DNA from: Caldilineaceae bacterium
GTDB lineage: Bacteria > Chloroflexota > Anaerolineae > Caldilineales > Caldilineaceae
Reading direction: 5' to 3'
Length of the DNA: 64,000 nucleotides
Assembly (NCBI GenBank): GCA_019637645.1
Contig: JAHBVH010000009.1
Coordinates: 62,001 to 126,000, forward strand
In this document: positions 16,603 to 28,064 of the stretch, piece after piece
Layout of the letters: every line of letters begins with the position of its first letter
Position numbering within the stretch: position 1 is the stretch's first letter
Made by a program: the position numbers and the translations under genes
The notes under the pieces: generated by a model
Told to the model about the DNA's origin: nothing
Databases searched by the model: none
Seen by the model: the letters and a program-made list of their open reading frames with translations, nothing else

Positions 16603-17028
16603 ATGAAACAAGCGCAGCGCGTTCAAGTCGCAATCTTGGCGCTCTTGCTGGGGGGAGTGGTGCTCTTTGTCGGCACCGCGTTGGCCGCAGGCGAAGTGCT
16701 GACCCGCGCGGCCATCACCATTGCTGGCGGCCAAGCCGTCGTCAATGGCATCGAAGTCCGCAGCGCCATTGGCCAGCCAATGGCTGGGATTGTGAGCAAT
16801 AACGGTGAAATGTGTGTCGGCTTGATGTGCCCCGGCAGCGGATCAACCCAAGGGGTACCCCCAACAACGCCAACGCCAACCGGCTCGGCAACGCCCAGTG
16901 CATCGACCACGCCTAGCGGCACGGTCACCCCAACCGGTTCGGTGACGCCTAGCTCGACCCTCACGCCCATCAGTACACCAGGGACGGGGACTTCTAATCA
17001 GATCTACCTCCCCTTGATCACCCAATAG
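16603..17028 (+). CDS. Small secreted Thr/Pro-rich protein with C-terminal IYLPLITQ tail
   Basis: A 141-residue exported protein of unknown function. A signal peptide (about 1-29, ending LFVGTALAAG) is followed by a short globular part with two Cys (CVGLMC). A linker of about 45 residues, almost all Thr, Pro, Ser and Gly (TPTPTGSATPSASTTPSG), leads to a hydrophobic-aromatic terminus NQIYLPLITQ. The layout of signal, small head, TP linker and YLPLI-type end recurs in secreted proteins of Chloroflexota and suggests a surface retention or sorting tail; that is inference. AAAGGAGAG lies 6 nt before the ATG. It is the second gene of a two-gene secreted operon and is followed by a hairpin terminator. 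Confidence 0.75.
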   Translation: MKQAQRVQVAILALLLGGVVLFVGTALAAGEVLTRAAITIAGGQAVVNGIEVRSAIGQPMAGIVSNNGEMCVGLMCPGSGSTQGVPPTTPTPTGSATPSASTTPSGTVTPTGSVTPSSTLTPISTPGTGTSNQIYLPLITQ

Positions 17029-17065
17029 CTGATAACCACAGTCGTTTCCCTTTTCGACAAGAGGC

Positions 17066-17092
17066 CCGCCGACCGATTGTGACGGTCGGCGG
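17066..17092 (+). terminator. Intrinsic terminator after the secreted operon
   Basis: CCGCCGACCG (17066-17075), 7-nt loop, CGGTCGGCGG (17083-17092), with partial outer pairing of AAGAG and CTCTCTT. It lies 38 bp after the stop codon. Confidence 0.75.
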
Positions 17093-17308
17093 CTCTCTTG
17101 TGTGTATCCGCGTTCGATTTCATGGCGTTCAAAATGATAGCAACAATTGGGCCTTGTCCAACGTCCTATTCAGGCGGCAGCGTTTGCGATTGACTTGCAG
17201 CATTGCATCCATGGCGAGCGGCGCCACGCGCTTCCTGGCCGAGGCGATGACGCGGGTGTATAGCCACCCCTGCCGCTTATTTGGCAACCAGTGTCAAGGA
17301 GAACCAAG

Positions 17309-19207
17309 ATGGCTTTGTACAAACAACATACCCCCTACCCTGTTTCTGGGCAGCCGTTTCCTAGGCCAAGCAGGCCCCGCCAACGCCTGAGCGGATTGTT
17401 GATCACTGGGCTGGCTCTGTGGCTGCTGGTCGCGTGTGCATCCCCAGCCCAGTCGCCCACGGTAACGCCCCTGGCTAGTGCGCCCACCAGCGCGCCAACG
17501 CCAGAAAGTCCGGCGGTGCTGCCTAGCCCTGATCCGGCCGCTGAAAATATTCGGCAACTTCTGGCTCGCCAGTTGCGGATCGAACCGGCTGCGATCACCT
17601 TGGTCGCCGACGAGCCGACCGAGTGGCCGGATGCTTGTTTAGGGGTGAGCCTGCCTAATGCGCTTTGTGCTCAGGTGGTTACGCCCGGGCATAAGCTGAC
17701 CTTTACCATTGACGGGCAAACCTATGTGATCCATACCGACCGGGATGGCTATCATTCCCGCGTGGCAACCGCACCGCCACCGGCCATTGGGGAGATGGTA
17801 TTGGCCTGGGGTGGCACTTTTGATAACGGTGAATGTATGGAAGCCATGATCGGCAGCGAGGGCGTGGGCTTTGGGCTCTGTGGCGGTCAAGGTCAACTGG
17901 GCGGGCAGTTTGTCTCCCCAGCTCGCCAAGCTGTGTTGGCGGCGTGGGTGGCGGAATATGCCCCGTTTGATGCTGAGACCGATTTTGGCTCGATTCGCCT
18001 CGTCGGCACCGGCACAACCATGGCTGCGCCCGCCGAACAGCAGCTGATTGGTCGCTGGGCGCAACTGGTTGCTATGGAAGCTGCTGCCGGGGAGAGCTTG
18101 GCCGGATTAGGCTACCAAGGTCCTGCTGATATGGGCAGCACCGATACAAGCAAATGTGCCTTGCTCCAGCTCACTGCTGGTGAGGAAGCGGGTGTTGGCG
18201 CGTGTGATGGTACGCTGAACATGGTAGCGGTCGGTGAACGCATGGCTGCTGAGTGGGCGCAGATCCGTGACCGTTTTGCCCCTTTTGTCTATGCGACAGC
18301 CACCGAACGGCTGGACTTTACGGGGATGGGAGGCGAAGCGAGCGAACCTTGGCAGCGCGCCCTCTTGGCTTGGACTCGTGCCCGCTATGCTGAACTCGCC
18401 AGCGGCCAGACGAGCGCTACGATCAATACCGCGGTCAGTTGGCACTTGGGGCAGGACTTCGACCAAAAGAATGTTTGTCGCCATTTGACGGTGCTGGACT
18501 ATGGCTATGCCTATGCCGAAGAACGCCTGTGTGAAGGACAAGATCTGGTCCAGAGCACCGGCGACTGGCTCACCAGCGCTGAACTGGCGCAACTCGATCC
18601 GTGGCTCTATGAACGCGCACCAGCCACCCTTGATCAGAATTACATCGACGGCAAGGGCAGCGAAGCGATGAGTGAGGCTGAATTGGCGGTGGTGAATGAG
18701 TGGGCGCTTGCGCTGTGGAGTCGCATCCGCGGCACGGGTACGGCTGTTCCGGCGAGCACAGATGCTCCCGTTTGTCCCGAATTTCAAACGGGGCTAGCCA
18801 TGGTGCGAGATTATCAACGGGGCTTCTGTCTATTGGTGCCGGGCGATTACACCGTCTTTGACATTGATCCGAGCGCCATCACCATTGCCCGCGATTCGCT
18901 ACTCAACGTGACCGACCCGCGCTTACAGATTGTGGCGCGTCCAGCCGTTGGTCAAAGTGCCGAACAGGTGGCAGATGCTTTGGTGGCCGAGCTGGCTGGT
19001 TTTGAAATCACCCGCAGCACAACCCCGTTTGCGGGTGAAACCGCCGTGGTGCTCGACAACGTGCCCGGCCAAGATCTTAATCGGCGTGTCTTGGTCGTAC
19101 GTAACGACCGGCTCTATGATCTAACCTTTTCGCCGCTCGATAACCCCGATCTAGAGAGCTTCTATACAACCATCCTCACCCACTTGGTGCTAATCGCCCC
19201 CGAATAA
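17309..19207 (+). CDS. Large lipoprotein of unknown function
   Basis: A 632-residue protein. The signal peptide ends in the lipobox LVAC with lipidated Cys43, followed by a Pro/Thr/Ser linker, so it should sit on the outer face of the membrane. Residues about 70-140 form a domain (ENIRQLLARQLRIEPAAITLV ending QTYVIHTD) with two Cys in WPDACLGV and ALCAQVV, which I associate with Chloroflexota lipoproteins. The middle has repeated Cys-containing segments (NGECMEAMIG, GFGLCGGQ, KNVCRHLT, EERLCEG). The last 140 residues resemble a PsbP/photoprotein-like fold by feel only. No catalytic motif was recognised. ATG 17309 is chosen over an in-frame GTG at 17291 because AAGGAG lies 7 nt upstream. The 3' end runs into a 14-bp tandem repeat. 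Confidence 0.8.
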   Translation: MALYKQHTPYPVSGQPFPRPSRPRQRLSGLLITGLALWLLVACASPAQSPTVTPLASAPTSAPTPESPAVLPSPDPAAENIRQLLARQLRIEPAAITLVADEPTEWPDACLGVSLPNALCAQVVTPGHKLTFTIDGQTYVIHTDRDGYHSRVATAPPPAIGEMVLAWGGTFDNGECMEAMIGSEGVGFGLCGGQGQLGGQFVSPARQAVLAAWVAEYAPFDAETDFGSIRLVGTGTTMAAPAEQQLIGRWAQLVAMEAAAGESLAGLGYQGPADMGSTDTSKCALLQLTAGEEAGVGACDGTLNMVAVGERMAAEWAQIRDRFAPFVYATATERLDFTGMGGEASEPWQRALLAWTRARYAELASGQTSATINTAVSWHLGQDFDQKNVCRHLTVLDYGYAYAEERLCEGQDLVQSTGDWLTSAELAQLDPWLYERAPATLDQNYIDGKGSEAMSEAELAVVNEWALALWSRIRGTGTAVPASTDAPVCPEFQTGLAMVRDYQRGFCLLVPGDYTVFDIDPSAITIARDSLLNVTDPRLQIVARPAVGQSAEQVADALVAELAGFEITRSTTPFAGETAVVLDNVPGQDLNRRVLVVRNDRLYDLTFSPLDNPDLESFYTTILTHLVLIAPE

Positions 19208-19249
19208 TCGCCCCCGAATAATCGCCCCCGAATAATCGCCCCCGAATAA
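19191..19249 (+). repeat. 14-bp tandem repeat across a stop codon (four copies)
   Basis: TAATCGCCCCCGAA occurs four times at 19191-19246 and is followed by TAA. The first copy encodes the last residues (IAPE) of the lipoprotein and the second copy supplies its stop. The 14-bp unit shifts the frame at each repeat, so copy-number change could not extend the protein in frame by one unit. Confidence 0.9.
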
Positions 19250-19255
19250 AGGTGA

Positions 19256-19295
19256 TGGGTGGGGCGGGATGCATGAATTTATCCCGCCCCACCCA
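19256..19295. terminator. Exact 15-bp GC-rich hairpin between convergent genes
   Basis: TGGGTGGGGCGGGAT (19256-19270), 10-nt loop, exact complement 19281-19295. It lies between the lipoprotein gene and the minus-strand gene ending at 19429. Confidence 0.75.
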
Positions 19296-19428
19296 GTATG
19301 CGCTACGCTATACATGCCCTTCTGCGATGTCGTTGAAAAGATTAATGCGTTTAGGCTTTCTATTCAAGCGTTCCAATGGGCCGGAAATTGGGCATGGCTT
19401 GTGAAAGTGTCGTGCGTGACGCCCCAGC

Positions 19429-20223
19429 TTATTCGGCCCATGCTGCCGGGGGGAAAGTGGTATCGGCAAAGCTATATTGATGATAGCTTTGGACGAGGTT
19501 ATCGCGCACAATGTTGTAATAGCAATGGCCCGCCCCGCGCGGCTGGATGGTAAGTGGCGTGCTGATCGTTTCGGCACGCACTGTCCAACCCATTGGCAAC
19601 ACGACCTGGGCAAGGTCGGGGGTGCCTGTGGCGGTGGCGTGCATGATATAACGATTGCCCTGGTGATCATCTAACACATAGATGGTCGGTCCGTTCCAGG
19701 TTAGCTCTTGGCATTTATCAATCGTCGTGATGCTGAGATAGCCGGCTTCCACGCCATCCTGATAACAGCCTTTCGTCGCTGGATAACACTGTTGCCCTGC
19801 TAAACGATTGAGGAGAAACCAGGTATGATGATACAACTCCACAAAGGTCGAACAAGCCTCTCCCTGGCAGGTGGCCGGTTTATCGGGTGAGCGATAGAGA
19901 CAACTGTCATCGAACAAGAGATACCGTTTGGAGTTTTTCATCTGTGGGAAGCGGACCGTGGTGGTATCCCAGGTGGCTTCGCTGATGGGGTTCGCACCAC
20001 CTGCTAGATAGACTACATCTGCCCCTAGATCGATTAATTCAATGGCGAGCGGTGCTTTGCCACCTTTATTGATACAGCTCGCCGCGGCAGGCTTACCGCT
20101 GATGATCGTTGTATCATAGCTGGGGAGAGGCGGCAGGGTGATGAGCTGCTGAACATAGAGATAACCACCGCCGATCAACCCAATAACCACCAACAGACCA
20201 ACCAGAAAAGTTCGTAATTTCAT
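19429..20223 (-). CDS. Membrane-anchored extracytoplasmic protein of unknown function
   Basis: A 264-residue protein not recognised. One N-terminal hydrophobic segment (FLVGLLVVIGLIGGGYLYV, about 6-25) makes it a signal-anchored or secreted protein. The remainder has about nine Cys (ASCINKGG, DDSCLYRS, ATCQGEACSTF, QQCYPATKGCYQ, DKCQELT, GHCYYN), a pattern suggesting disulfide bonds outside the cytoplasm. There is no metal or catalytic motif. AAGGGG lies upstream of the ATG. The neighbour upstream on the same strand is a small membrane protein about 95 bp away, so a shared transcript is possible. Confidence 0.72.
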   Translation of the reverse strand: MKLRTFLVGLLVVIGLIGGGYLYVQQLITLPPLPSYDTTIISGKPAAASCINKGGKAPLAIELIDLGADVVYLAGGANPISEATWDTTTVRFPQMKNSKRYLLFDDSCLYRSPDKPATCQGEACSTFVELYHHTWFLLNRLAGQQCYPATKGCYQDGVEAGYLSITTIDKCQELTWNGPTIYVLDDHQGNRYIMHATATGTPDLAQVVLPMGWTVRAETISTPLTIQPRGAGHCYYNIVRDNLVQSYHQYSFADTTFPPAAWAE

Positions 20224-20317
20224 AGCGCCCCTTCTCGCTAGGCATCATTTCGTATGATTGAGACAAACGTTGAAATGGCTGGCTTAAGGATGAGCACGGC
20301 GTGCTTGCCAGTCATTG

Positions 20318-20677
20318 TCAGCGAGCACGCTGGCGGCGCAACCCAAGGGCAAGGGCAACGGTTACGCCGACCAACAGCAAAAGCATGATTCGGATCTGCC
20401 CCCCTTGGGCTGGATTGGTAAGACCAGCCCTGGTTAGAAAGATCAGGTTCAGGAGCAAATAGAGGCTGATCGCACCGCCAGCGATGATGGGATGCTGGTG
20501 CTTGGTTCCACCCCTAGCGGCAAGCGCAACCCAAAGCAAGATGATGACATTGGCTGTGATCCGCAGCGGTTCGATCTGATCGCTGACAACATGGATGATG
20601 AGATCGAACAGTTGGATAAAGGCCAGGACAAGCCACAGGAACGGGGCTTGTCGCGTGATGGTGGTTGGCAGGGCCAT
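20318..20677 (-). CDS. Small four-helix membrane protein
   Basis: A 119-residue protein with four predicted transmembrane segments (WLVLAFIQLFDLIIHVV, ANVIILLWVALAA, AGGAISLYLLLNLIFLT and IRIMLLLLVGVTVALALGL) and a basic C-terminus (RRQRAR). Not assignable to a functional family. AAGGAA lies 7 nt before the ATG, supporting translation. It precedes the Cys-rich anchored protein on the same strand. Confidence 0.7.
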   Translation of the reverse strand: MALPTTITRQAPFLWLVLAFIQLFDLIIHVVSDQIEPLRITANVIILLWVALAARGGTKHQHPIIAGGAISLYLLLNLIFLTRAGLTNPAQGGQIRIMLLLLVGVTVALALGLRRQRAR

Positions 20678-23244
<2,567 letters not shown>

Positions 23245-23274
23245 GTTATAGGCGAATCCAATCACCTCGCTTCG

Positions 23275-23326
23275 CAAAATAGCCCGCCAGTGCATGAGTA
23301 GGCTCATGCACTGGCGGGCTATTTTG
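23275..23326. terminator. Exact 24-bp hairpin between convergent icd and sugar-ABC genes
   Basis: The left arm 23275-23298 and right arm 23303-23326 pair perfectly around a TAGG loop. The ends are CAAAAT/ATTTTG, so T-runs follow the stem in both directions: a textbook bidirectional terminator. Confidence 0.9.
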
Positions 23327-23350
23327 ATCCCTCTCTAAGCCCTGTTCGCT

Positions 23351-24346
23351 TTAGCCCCGCCTAGTCAGCCCCGCATAGCCCCACGCCAACCCCAGCACGA
23401 TCACCCCATAGACCACCTGTTGGATCGCTTGCCCGACGTTAAGAAAGGTGAGCATGGAGTTGAGCACGCTGAGAATGAGCGCGCCGAGAATGGTGCCGGT
23501 GTAGCCGCCGACGCCGCCAAAGGTGGAGGTGCCACCGATGACGACCGCGGCAATGGAGGGCAGGAGAAAGGCATTCCCAATTTGGAGATCGACCGTGCCA
23601 TTGCGCCCGGCCAGCAACATCCCGCCCATCGCGCCCAGCAACCCAGCCACCATATACGCGGTGATGCGCACTTGCCAGACGCGAATCCCGGCCAAGTAAA
23701 CCGCCCCTTCATTATCGCCAATCGCGTAGAGCAAGCGCCCCCAGCCGGAGCGGCGGAGCAGCCAGAGCAGCACGAGCGCCACCAATGCCCAGACCACCAC
23801 ACTATAGGGAATGCGCCCGCCCAAGAAAGAGCCGCCGCCCAGCAGACGAATGAAAGGGGCCACTTGGGTTGAGCCTTGGAGAACGGTTTGCAGCCAAGCG
23901 GTAAAGAGGCCGACTAAAATGCTCGCCATGGCTAGCGTCATGATCAGCGGATTGACGCGAAAGAGGGTTACCCCAATCCCGTTGAAGAGGCCAATGATGA
24001 GCCCAACAACCAGTCCGGCTAGAATCGCGATCACCGCGCCATGGGGTGACTGATTCGCCGCGATAATAGCGGCAGCGGTTGCGACCATGGAAATCGAGAG
24101 ATCAATGCCACCGGAGAGCAGTAGAATTGTCTGTGCGCCAGCCAAGATGCCGAGTGGGGCGGCTTGCAGCAGGGTGTTGCGCAACCCACCCACGGAAAGG
24201 TAATTCGGTTCAATCGTGCCGGTTACCAGAACCAGCGCAATCAGCACTACCATGAGAATGATCGTCGGGTTGGCCGCCAGGACATTGGCGAGCCGCGCGC
24301 CTAGGGTGGTCTTGGGTGAGGCAAATGAGGCGGTTGGCTGGCTCAT
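23351..24346 (-). CDS. Sugar ABC transporter permease (RbsC/YjfF-like), second subunit
   Basis: A 331-residue inner-membrane permease of the branched-chain/ribose type with about nine hydrophobic segments. Family marks include GGIDLSISMVATAAAIIAA, GIGVTLFRVNPLIMTLAMASI, YAIGDNEGAVYLAGIRV and AAVVIGGTSTFGGVGGYTGTILGALIL. It pairs with the other permease encoded just upstream; their reading frames overlap by 4 nt (ATGA), which implies translational coupling and a heterodimeric channel. It is the last gene of a four-gene minus-strand operon. Two different permeases with one double ATPase resemble the galactofuranose importer YtfQRT-YjfF, but the substrate is not fixed by sequence. Confidence 0.92.
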   Translation of the reverse strand: MSQPTASFASPKTTLGARLANVLAANPTIILMVVLIALVLVTGTIEPNYLSVGGLRNTLLQAAPLGILAGAQTILLLSGGIDLSISMVATAAAIIAANQSPHGAVIAILAGLVVGLIIGLFNGIGVTLFRVNPLIMTLAMASILVGLFTAWLQTVLQGSTQVAPFIRLLGGGSFLGGRIPYSVVVWALVALVLLWLLRRSGWGRLLYAIGDNEGAVYLAGIRVWQVRITAYMVAGLLGAMGGMLLAGRNGTVDLQIGNAFLLPSIAAVVIGGTSTFGGVGGYTGTILGALILSVLNSMLTFLNVGQAIQQVVYGVIVLGLAWGYAGLTRRG

Positions 24347-25359
24347 GCGGCGCGCTCCCGAAGAACGGTGGCAATCCCGCCGATCATCATCACCCCGGCG
24401 ATCAAGACGCCCTGGATCACCTGAGCGTTGTTGGCAAGAATGCCCATGGCCGTCAAAATTGGATTCAACATAATCAGAATGACCGCCGTTGCGACCACAC
24501 CCAGCACCGACCCTGTCCCACCGGTGAGGGCGACGCCTCCCAGTACAACCGCCGCCACGCTGTTAAGCGTGGCATTGGCTCCCACACTAAAGCGGGGATC
24601 GCCGGTGCCAGTCAGCGCGACGGTGGCAAGGCCCGCTAACGCGGCCATGGCCCCGCCGAGAGCATAGGCGGCGATCTTGGCGCGGGCGACATCGATCCCG
24701 GCTAAGCGGGCGGCGGTCGGGCTGCTGCCAATCGCATAGATCGCTAGCCCCAGGCGACTCCGCCGGGAGAAGAGAAAGACCAGCACCGCGGGAATGATCA
24801 TCATCAGCATCGGCACGATATACGAACCGCCAATGCCCGCAGTCGAGCCAGTAAAGAGCCAACGCATTTCTGGCGCAGTCCCACCCCCTGGCGACGGCAA
24901 GACCCACAAGGCCAGCCCCGACCAAATATAGCTGGTTGCGAGCGTCACCACAATATCAGGCACTCCCGAGCGGTTGATGATATAGCCAACGAAGCCATTG
25001 AGCAGGCTGATGAAGGCAATCGTCGCCAGGGCAATGAGGATCACCAGGAAGAGCGGCTGGCCGTCCATAAAGCGCGCGGCAATGGTGTTCGTCAATAACA
25101 AGAGCGCGCCGAGTGAGAGATCGATCCCTCCGGCGATCACGATCAACGCCTGCCCAATCGCCAGATAGGCGAGCGGCAAGCTATTTTTGCTGATCGAGGA
25201 GATCTGAAAAGCGCCAAACTTGGGGATCAGATTCGCATACCAGAGTAGCAATCCTGCCAATAATAGCCAAACCCCAAAGACCCACCCATTGCGTAGCAAC
25301 GGTCGCCACCAGGGGCCGCGCTGGCGTACCCCTGGGCTGGCTAACACAGCACTCGTCAT
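24343..25359 (-). CDS. Sugar ABC transporter permease (RbsC/YtfT-like), first subunit
   Basis: A 338-residue inner-membrane permease with about nine transmembrane segments. Family marks are GGIDLSLGALLLLTNTIAA, INRSGVPDIVVTLATSYIWSGL, YAIGSSPTAARLAGIDVAR and AAVVLGGVALTGGTGSVLGVVATAVIL. The ATG at 25359 is chosen over a GTG two codons upstream. The stop overlaps the start of the second permease. Upstream at 47 bp lies the ATPase gene of the same operon. Confidence 0.92.
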   Translation of the reverse strand: MTSAVLASPGVRQRGPWWRPLLRNGWVFGVWLLLAGLLLWYANLIPKFGAFQISSISKNSLPLAYLAIGQALIVIAGGIDLSLGALLLLTNTIAARFMDGQPLFLVILIALATIAFISLLNGFVGYIINRSGVPDIVVTLATSYIWSGLALWVLPSPGGGTAPEMRWLFTGSTAGIGGSYIVPMLMMIIPAVLVFLFSRRSRLGLAIYAIGSSPTAARLAGIDVARAKIAAYALGGAMAALAGLATVALTGTGDPRFSVGANATLNSVAAVVLGGVALTGGTGSVLGVVATAVILIMLNPILTAMGILANNAQVIQGVLIAGVMMIGGIATVLRERAA

Positions 25360-25405
25360 GCCCACTACTCACTTTCTCTTTGTGCCAATGCTCCGGCTTA
25401 CTCTC

Positions 25406-26875
25406 TTACTGCCTCACGCCCAACCCATGCGCCGCCGTCAACATCGAGCTTTCCGTCGCTTGGCGGGCATCTTGCTCATCGACAATGCGCCCGCCGTGCA
25501 TGATCAAGACGCGGTCACAGACTAAGCCAATTTCGGCCAGCTCGCTGGTATAGAGCACAATGGCCGCACCGTTGGCGGCTAGTTCGCGCAACAGGGCATA
25601 AATCTCGCGTTTGGTCTGAATATCAATGCCACGCGTCGGATCGAAGCAGAGCAGTGTGCGAAAGCCCGCGACGAGCCAACGCCCAATAACCACCTTCTGT
25701 TGATTGCCACCCGAGAGCCGCCGCACTTGGGCCGCGGCGCGCGTGTCAATCGAGAGCCGCGCAATGGCGTCGGCCACTTTGGGTTGCTCGGTGGCCGGAA
25801 TGCGCAGCCATTGACGCAGACGAGTGAAGAGAGAGACGGCCAAATTATGCTGCACTGGTTGACTGGGCAGCAGCGCGCGCAAGCGATCCCCCGGCACCAG
25901 GACAACGCCCGCTTGGACGGCATCGTAGGGGGAACCGAAGCGCCGTGGCTGCCCACCCACCAAAATCTCTCCGGTGGTTGGCGTGCGCGCTCCTGAAAGC
26001 AATTCAAAGAGCCGTTCCTGCCCCTGCCCCTCCAGCGCGACGAGCCCCAAGATCTCGCCACTTTGCACCGTAAACGAGACATCACGTACGCTGGCACGCG
26101 CGGTTAGCTTCTGTACAGCAAAGGCGACTGCCTGCTGTTGGTTGGTGGTGGCTTGCGCACGGGCCACCCGCTCGGCTGGCGCACCCAGCATTGCTTCGAC
26201 CAACCGATGTTCATCCACTTGGGTGGTGTCTAGGACCGTCACATTGCGTCCGTCGCGCAGGATGGTCGCCCGATCACAGACGCGCAACACCTCGGCTAGG
26301 CGGTGGGTAATCAGCACCGCGGCGCGGCCTTGCGCTTTCCATTCACCGAGCAAGGCAAAAACTTGTTCGGCCTGATCCGCGGTCAGTGCGGCGGTAATCT
26401 CATCGAGCAGCAACACTTGGGGGTTGCGGCTGAGCGCCCGTGCTAAATCGACCATGCGTAGTGCTTCGAGCGGCAATTCACGCACTTGGGCGCTTAGATC
26501 CAAGTGGCCGAGGGCAAAGCGCGTCAGCCAGTGGCGAAAGTGGGCTTCATCAATCCCGCTTAGCCGGAGATTCTCGGCCACAGTTAGATCGGGGATGAGG
26601 GCCGGGTCTTGAAAAACAGTGGCAATCCCCGCATTGAGGGCATCGGCGGGTGACCGAAAGCGCATGGCTTGGCCGCCGACGCGTACCTCACCGGCATCGG
26701 CACCTTGGACGCCAGCCAAAATTTTGACCAAGGTGCTCTTCCCGGCCCCATTCGCCCCGAGCAGTGCGTGGATCTCGCCAGGCTGGACGACAAAATCGAC
26801 CGCTTTTAAGGCGACAACCGAACCATAGGCTTTGGCAATATGGGTCGTCGCCAGGAGGGCTTGAGAGTTGTTCAT
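25406..26875 (-). CDS. Sugar ABC transporter ATP-binding protein (RbsA-like, two NBDs)
   Basis: A 489-residue cytoplasmic ATPase with two nucleotide-binding domains in one chain, energising the adjacent permeases. NBD1 has a clean Walker A (GANGAGKSTL) and Walker B LLLDEITAALT, but its signature segment reads LPLEALRMVDLARAL instead of LSxGxxQ. NBD2 has the degenerate Walker A usual for this family (LEGQGQERL), a good LSGGNQQK signature, and FDPTRGID, where the usual Walker B glutamate is missing. ATG 26875 (MNNSQALLATTHIAK) is chosen. The longer frame to 27064 would run through an intergenic hairpin and into the 3' end of the binding-protein gene, so it is rejected. The altered motifs hint at one competent composite ATP site. 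Confidence 0.88.
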   Translation of the reverse strand: MNNSQALLATTHIAKAYGSVVALKAVDFVVQPGEIHALLGANGAGKSTLVKILAGVQGADAGEVRVGGQAMRFRSPADALNAGIATVFQDPALIPDLTVAENLRLSGIDEAHFRHWLTRFALGHLDLSAQVRELPLEALRMVDLARALSRNPQVLLLDEITAALTADQAEQVFALLGEWKAQGRAAVLITHRLAEVLRVCDRATILRDGRNVTVLDTTQVDEHRLVEAMLGAPAERVARAQATTNQQQAVAFAVQKLTARASVRDVSFTVQSGEILGLVALEGQGQERLFELLSGARTPTTGEILVGGQPRRFGSPYDAVQAGVVLVPGDRLRALLPSQPVQHNLAVSLFTRLRQWLRIPATEQPKVADAIARLSIDTRAAAQVRRLSGGNQQKVVIGRWLVAGFRTLLCFDPTRGIDIQTKREIYALLRELAANGAAIVLYTSELAEIGLVCDRVLIMHGGRIVDEQDARQATESSMLTAAHGLGVRQ

Positions 26876-26907
26876 GCAATCCCAGAATGCTTTGTGGTGG
26901 CGTGATA

Positions 26908-26948
26908 AAATTGGCAATTGATCACTATCAATTATCAATTGCCAATTT
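26908..26948 (-). terminator. AT-rich exact 15-bp hairpin between binding-protein and ATPase genes
   Basis: AAATTGGCAATTGAT (26908-26922) and its complement (26934-26948) around an 11-nt loop. It starts about 9 nt after the binding-protein stop. In sugar ABC operons such a stem often protects the binding-protein mRNA and lowers expression of the membrane genes; that role here is inference. Confidence 0.65.
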
Positions 26949-26957
26949 CTAAAAAGC

Positions 26958-28064
26958 TTACTCGCCCGGTCCCTTACAGGCCGAGACATCGGCGCTACCG
27001 TTGTAGCTGGTATAGGGCGCAATGTCCACATAGGTGCTCCAGCCCGGTTGTTGATCCGGTGCATAGAGCCCTTGGAGTGCTTCCGGATCGTCGGTGGAGA
27101 AGACTTGGGGCGTCAACAGGGTGGTTTGGGGTGGATTCTTGCCGGTGAGGGCATCCAACGCAATCGCCACACCGACTGCACCGATGGCTGGGGGATTGGT
27201 GACTGCCGCGCCGGTCAGCCCTTCGTCGGCCAGATCGATCAACTGACCGACAAAGCCATTGTTATCGGCCCCGACAATCGGCACAAAGGGCTTGTTAGCG
27301 GCCTGGAATTGCTCGACCGTGGTGTAGTCGGTGCCGGAAGTCCAGATGCCATTGATCTCACGCGTGGTGATCAGGTCAAGGGCCTGTTGGGCAGCGGTAG
27401 AAGGATCCCAGCCGGTGAAGACTTCGGCCACCACTTCAATGTCGGGATATTTTTCCAACGCGGCCAAGAAGCCATTGTGACGATCGGTGTCGGCGGGAAC
27501 GCCGTCAATGCCACGCATTTCGACCACGGCACCTTGACCCCCTAATTTTTCAAAGAGCCATTCCGCGCCCAGTTGAGCATAGGCCGTCTGGTCGTTAGTA
27601 ACCACATAAGCCCCCTCGGCGGTCACGGCTTGATCGACTGCCACGACGACAATGCCCTGGGCAATCGCTGCTTCAATCACGGCATTCAACCCTTCGCGGT
27701 CGGTGGGGTTGATGATGATCGCATCGACGCCTTGGGAGATCAACCCTTCCAGATCCGCGATCTGCTCGGTTGGCCCACCATTGCGGTTGACGACGACGAC
27801 ACTATCCACCAGCCCACTGGCGGTTGCTTGGGCCTTGATCGCACAGATCATCTGTTCGCGCCAGCCATTGCCGACAAGGGTGTTGCTGACGCCAATGACG
27901 TAGCCACCTTCTGTGGCGGCCTCTTCGGTCGTGCTGCCTTCTGTGCTGCTCTCGGTTGTCGCGGCTGCCCCACCGCTGGGCGCGGTGGCAACACAGCCGG
28001 TCGCCACCAGGGTGAGCATCAACAACAGACTGAGGAGACTCCATAACTTCGATCGCTGGTTCAT
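26958..28064 (-). CDS. Sugar ABC transporter substrate-binding lipoprotein
   Basis: A 368-residue periplasmic-binding-protein-1 family receptor (RbsB/YtfQ type). The lipobox VATGC has lipidated Cys24, followed by a Thr/Ser/Glu-rich tether ([15 protein letters not shown]). The mature part starts [18 protein letters not shown] and shows the family pattern [31 protein letters not shown] and [29 protein letters not shown] 28064 is chosen because GGAGGA ends 6 nt upstream; an ATG two codons earlier abuts that site. It is the first gene of the operon, with the promoter about 200 bp upstream. The ligand is probably a sugar, but this cannot be proven here. Confidence 0.92.
   Translation of the reverse strand: MNQRSKLWSLLSLLLMLTLVATGCVATAPSGGAAATTESSTEGSTTEEAATEGGYVIGVSNTLVGNGWREQMICAIKAQATASGLVDSVVVVNRNGGPTEQIADLEGLISQGVDAIIINPTDREGLNAVIEAAIAQGIVVVAVDQAVTAEGAYVVTNDQTAYAQLGAEWLFEKLGGQGAVVEMRGIDGVPADTDRHNGFLAALEKYPDIEVVAEVFTGWDPSTAAQQALDLITTREINGIWTSGTDYTTVEQFQAANKPFVPIVGADNNGFVGQLIDLADEGLTGAAVTNPPAIGAVGVAIALDALTGKNPPQTTLLTPQVFSTDDPEALQGLYAPDQQPGWSTYVDIAPYTSYNGSADVSACKGPGE

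Noticed and set aside
19191..19249. CRISPR-like array
   Set aside because: The repeats are directly adjacent 14-mers without spacers, so this is a simple tandem repeat.
26876..27064. N-terminal extension of the RbsA-like ATPase
   Set aside because: It would translate through an exact hairpin and into the end of the binding-protein gene; family similarity starts at MNNSQALLATTHIAK.
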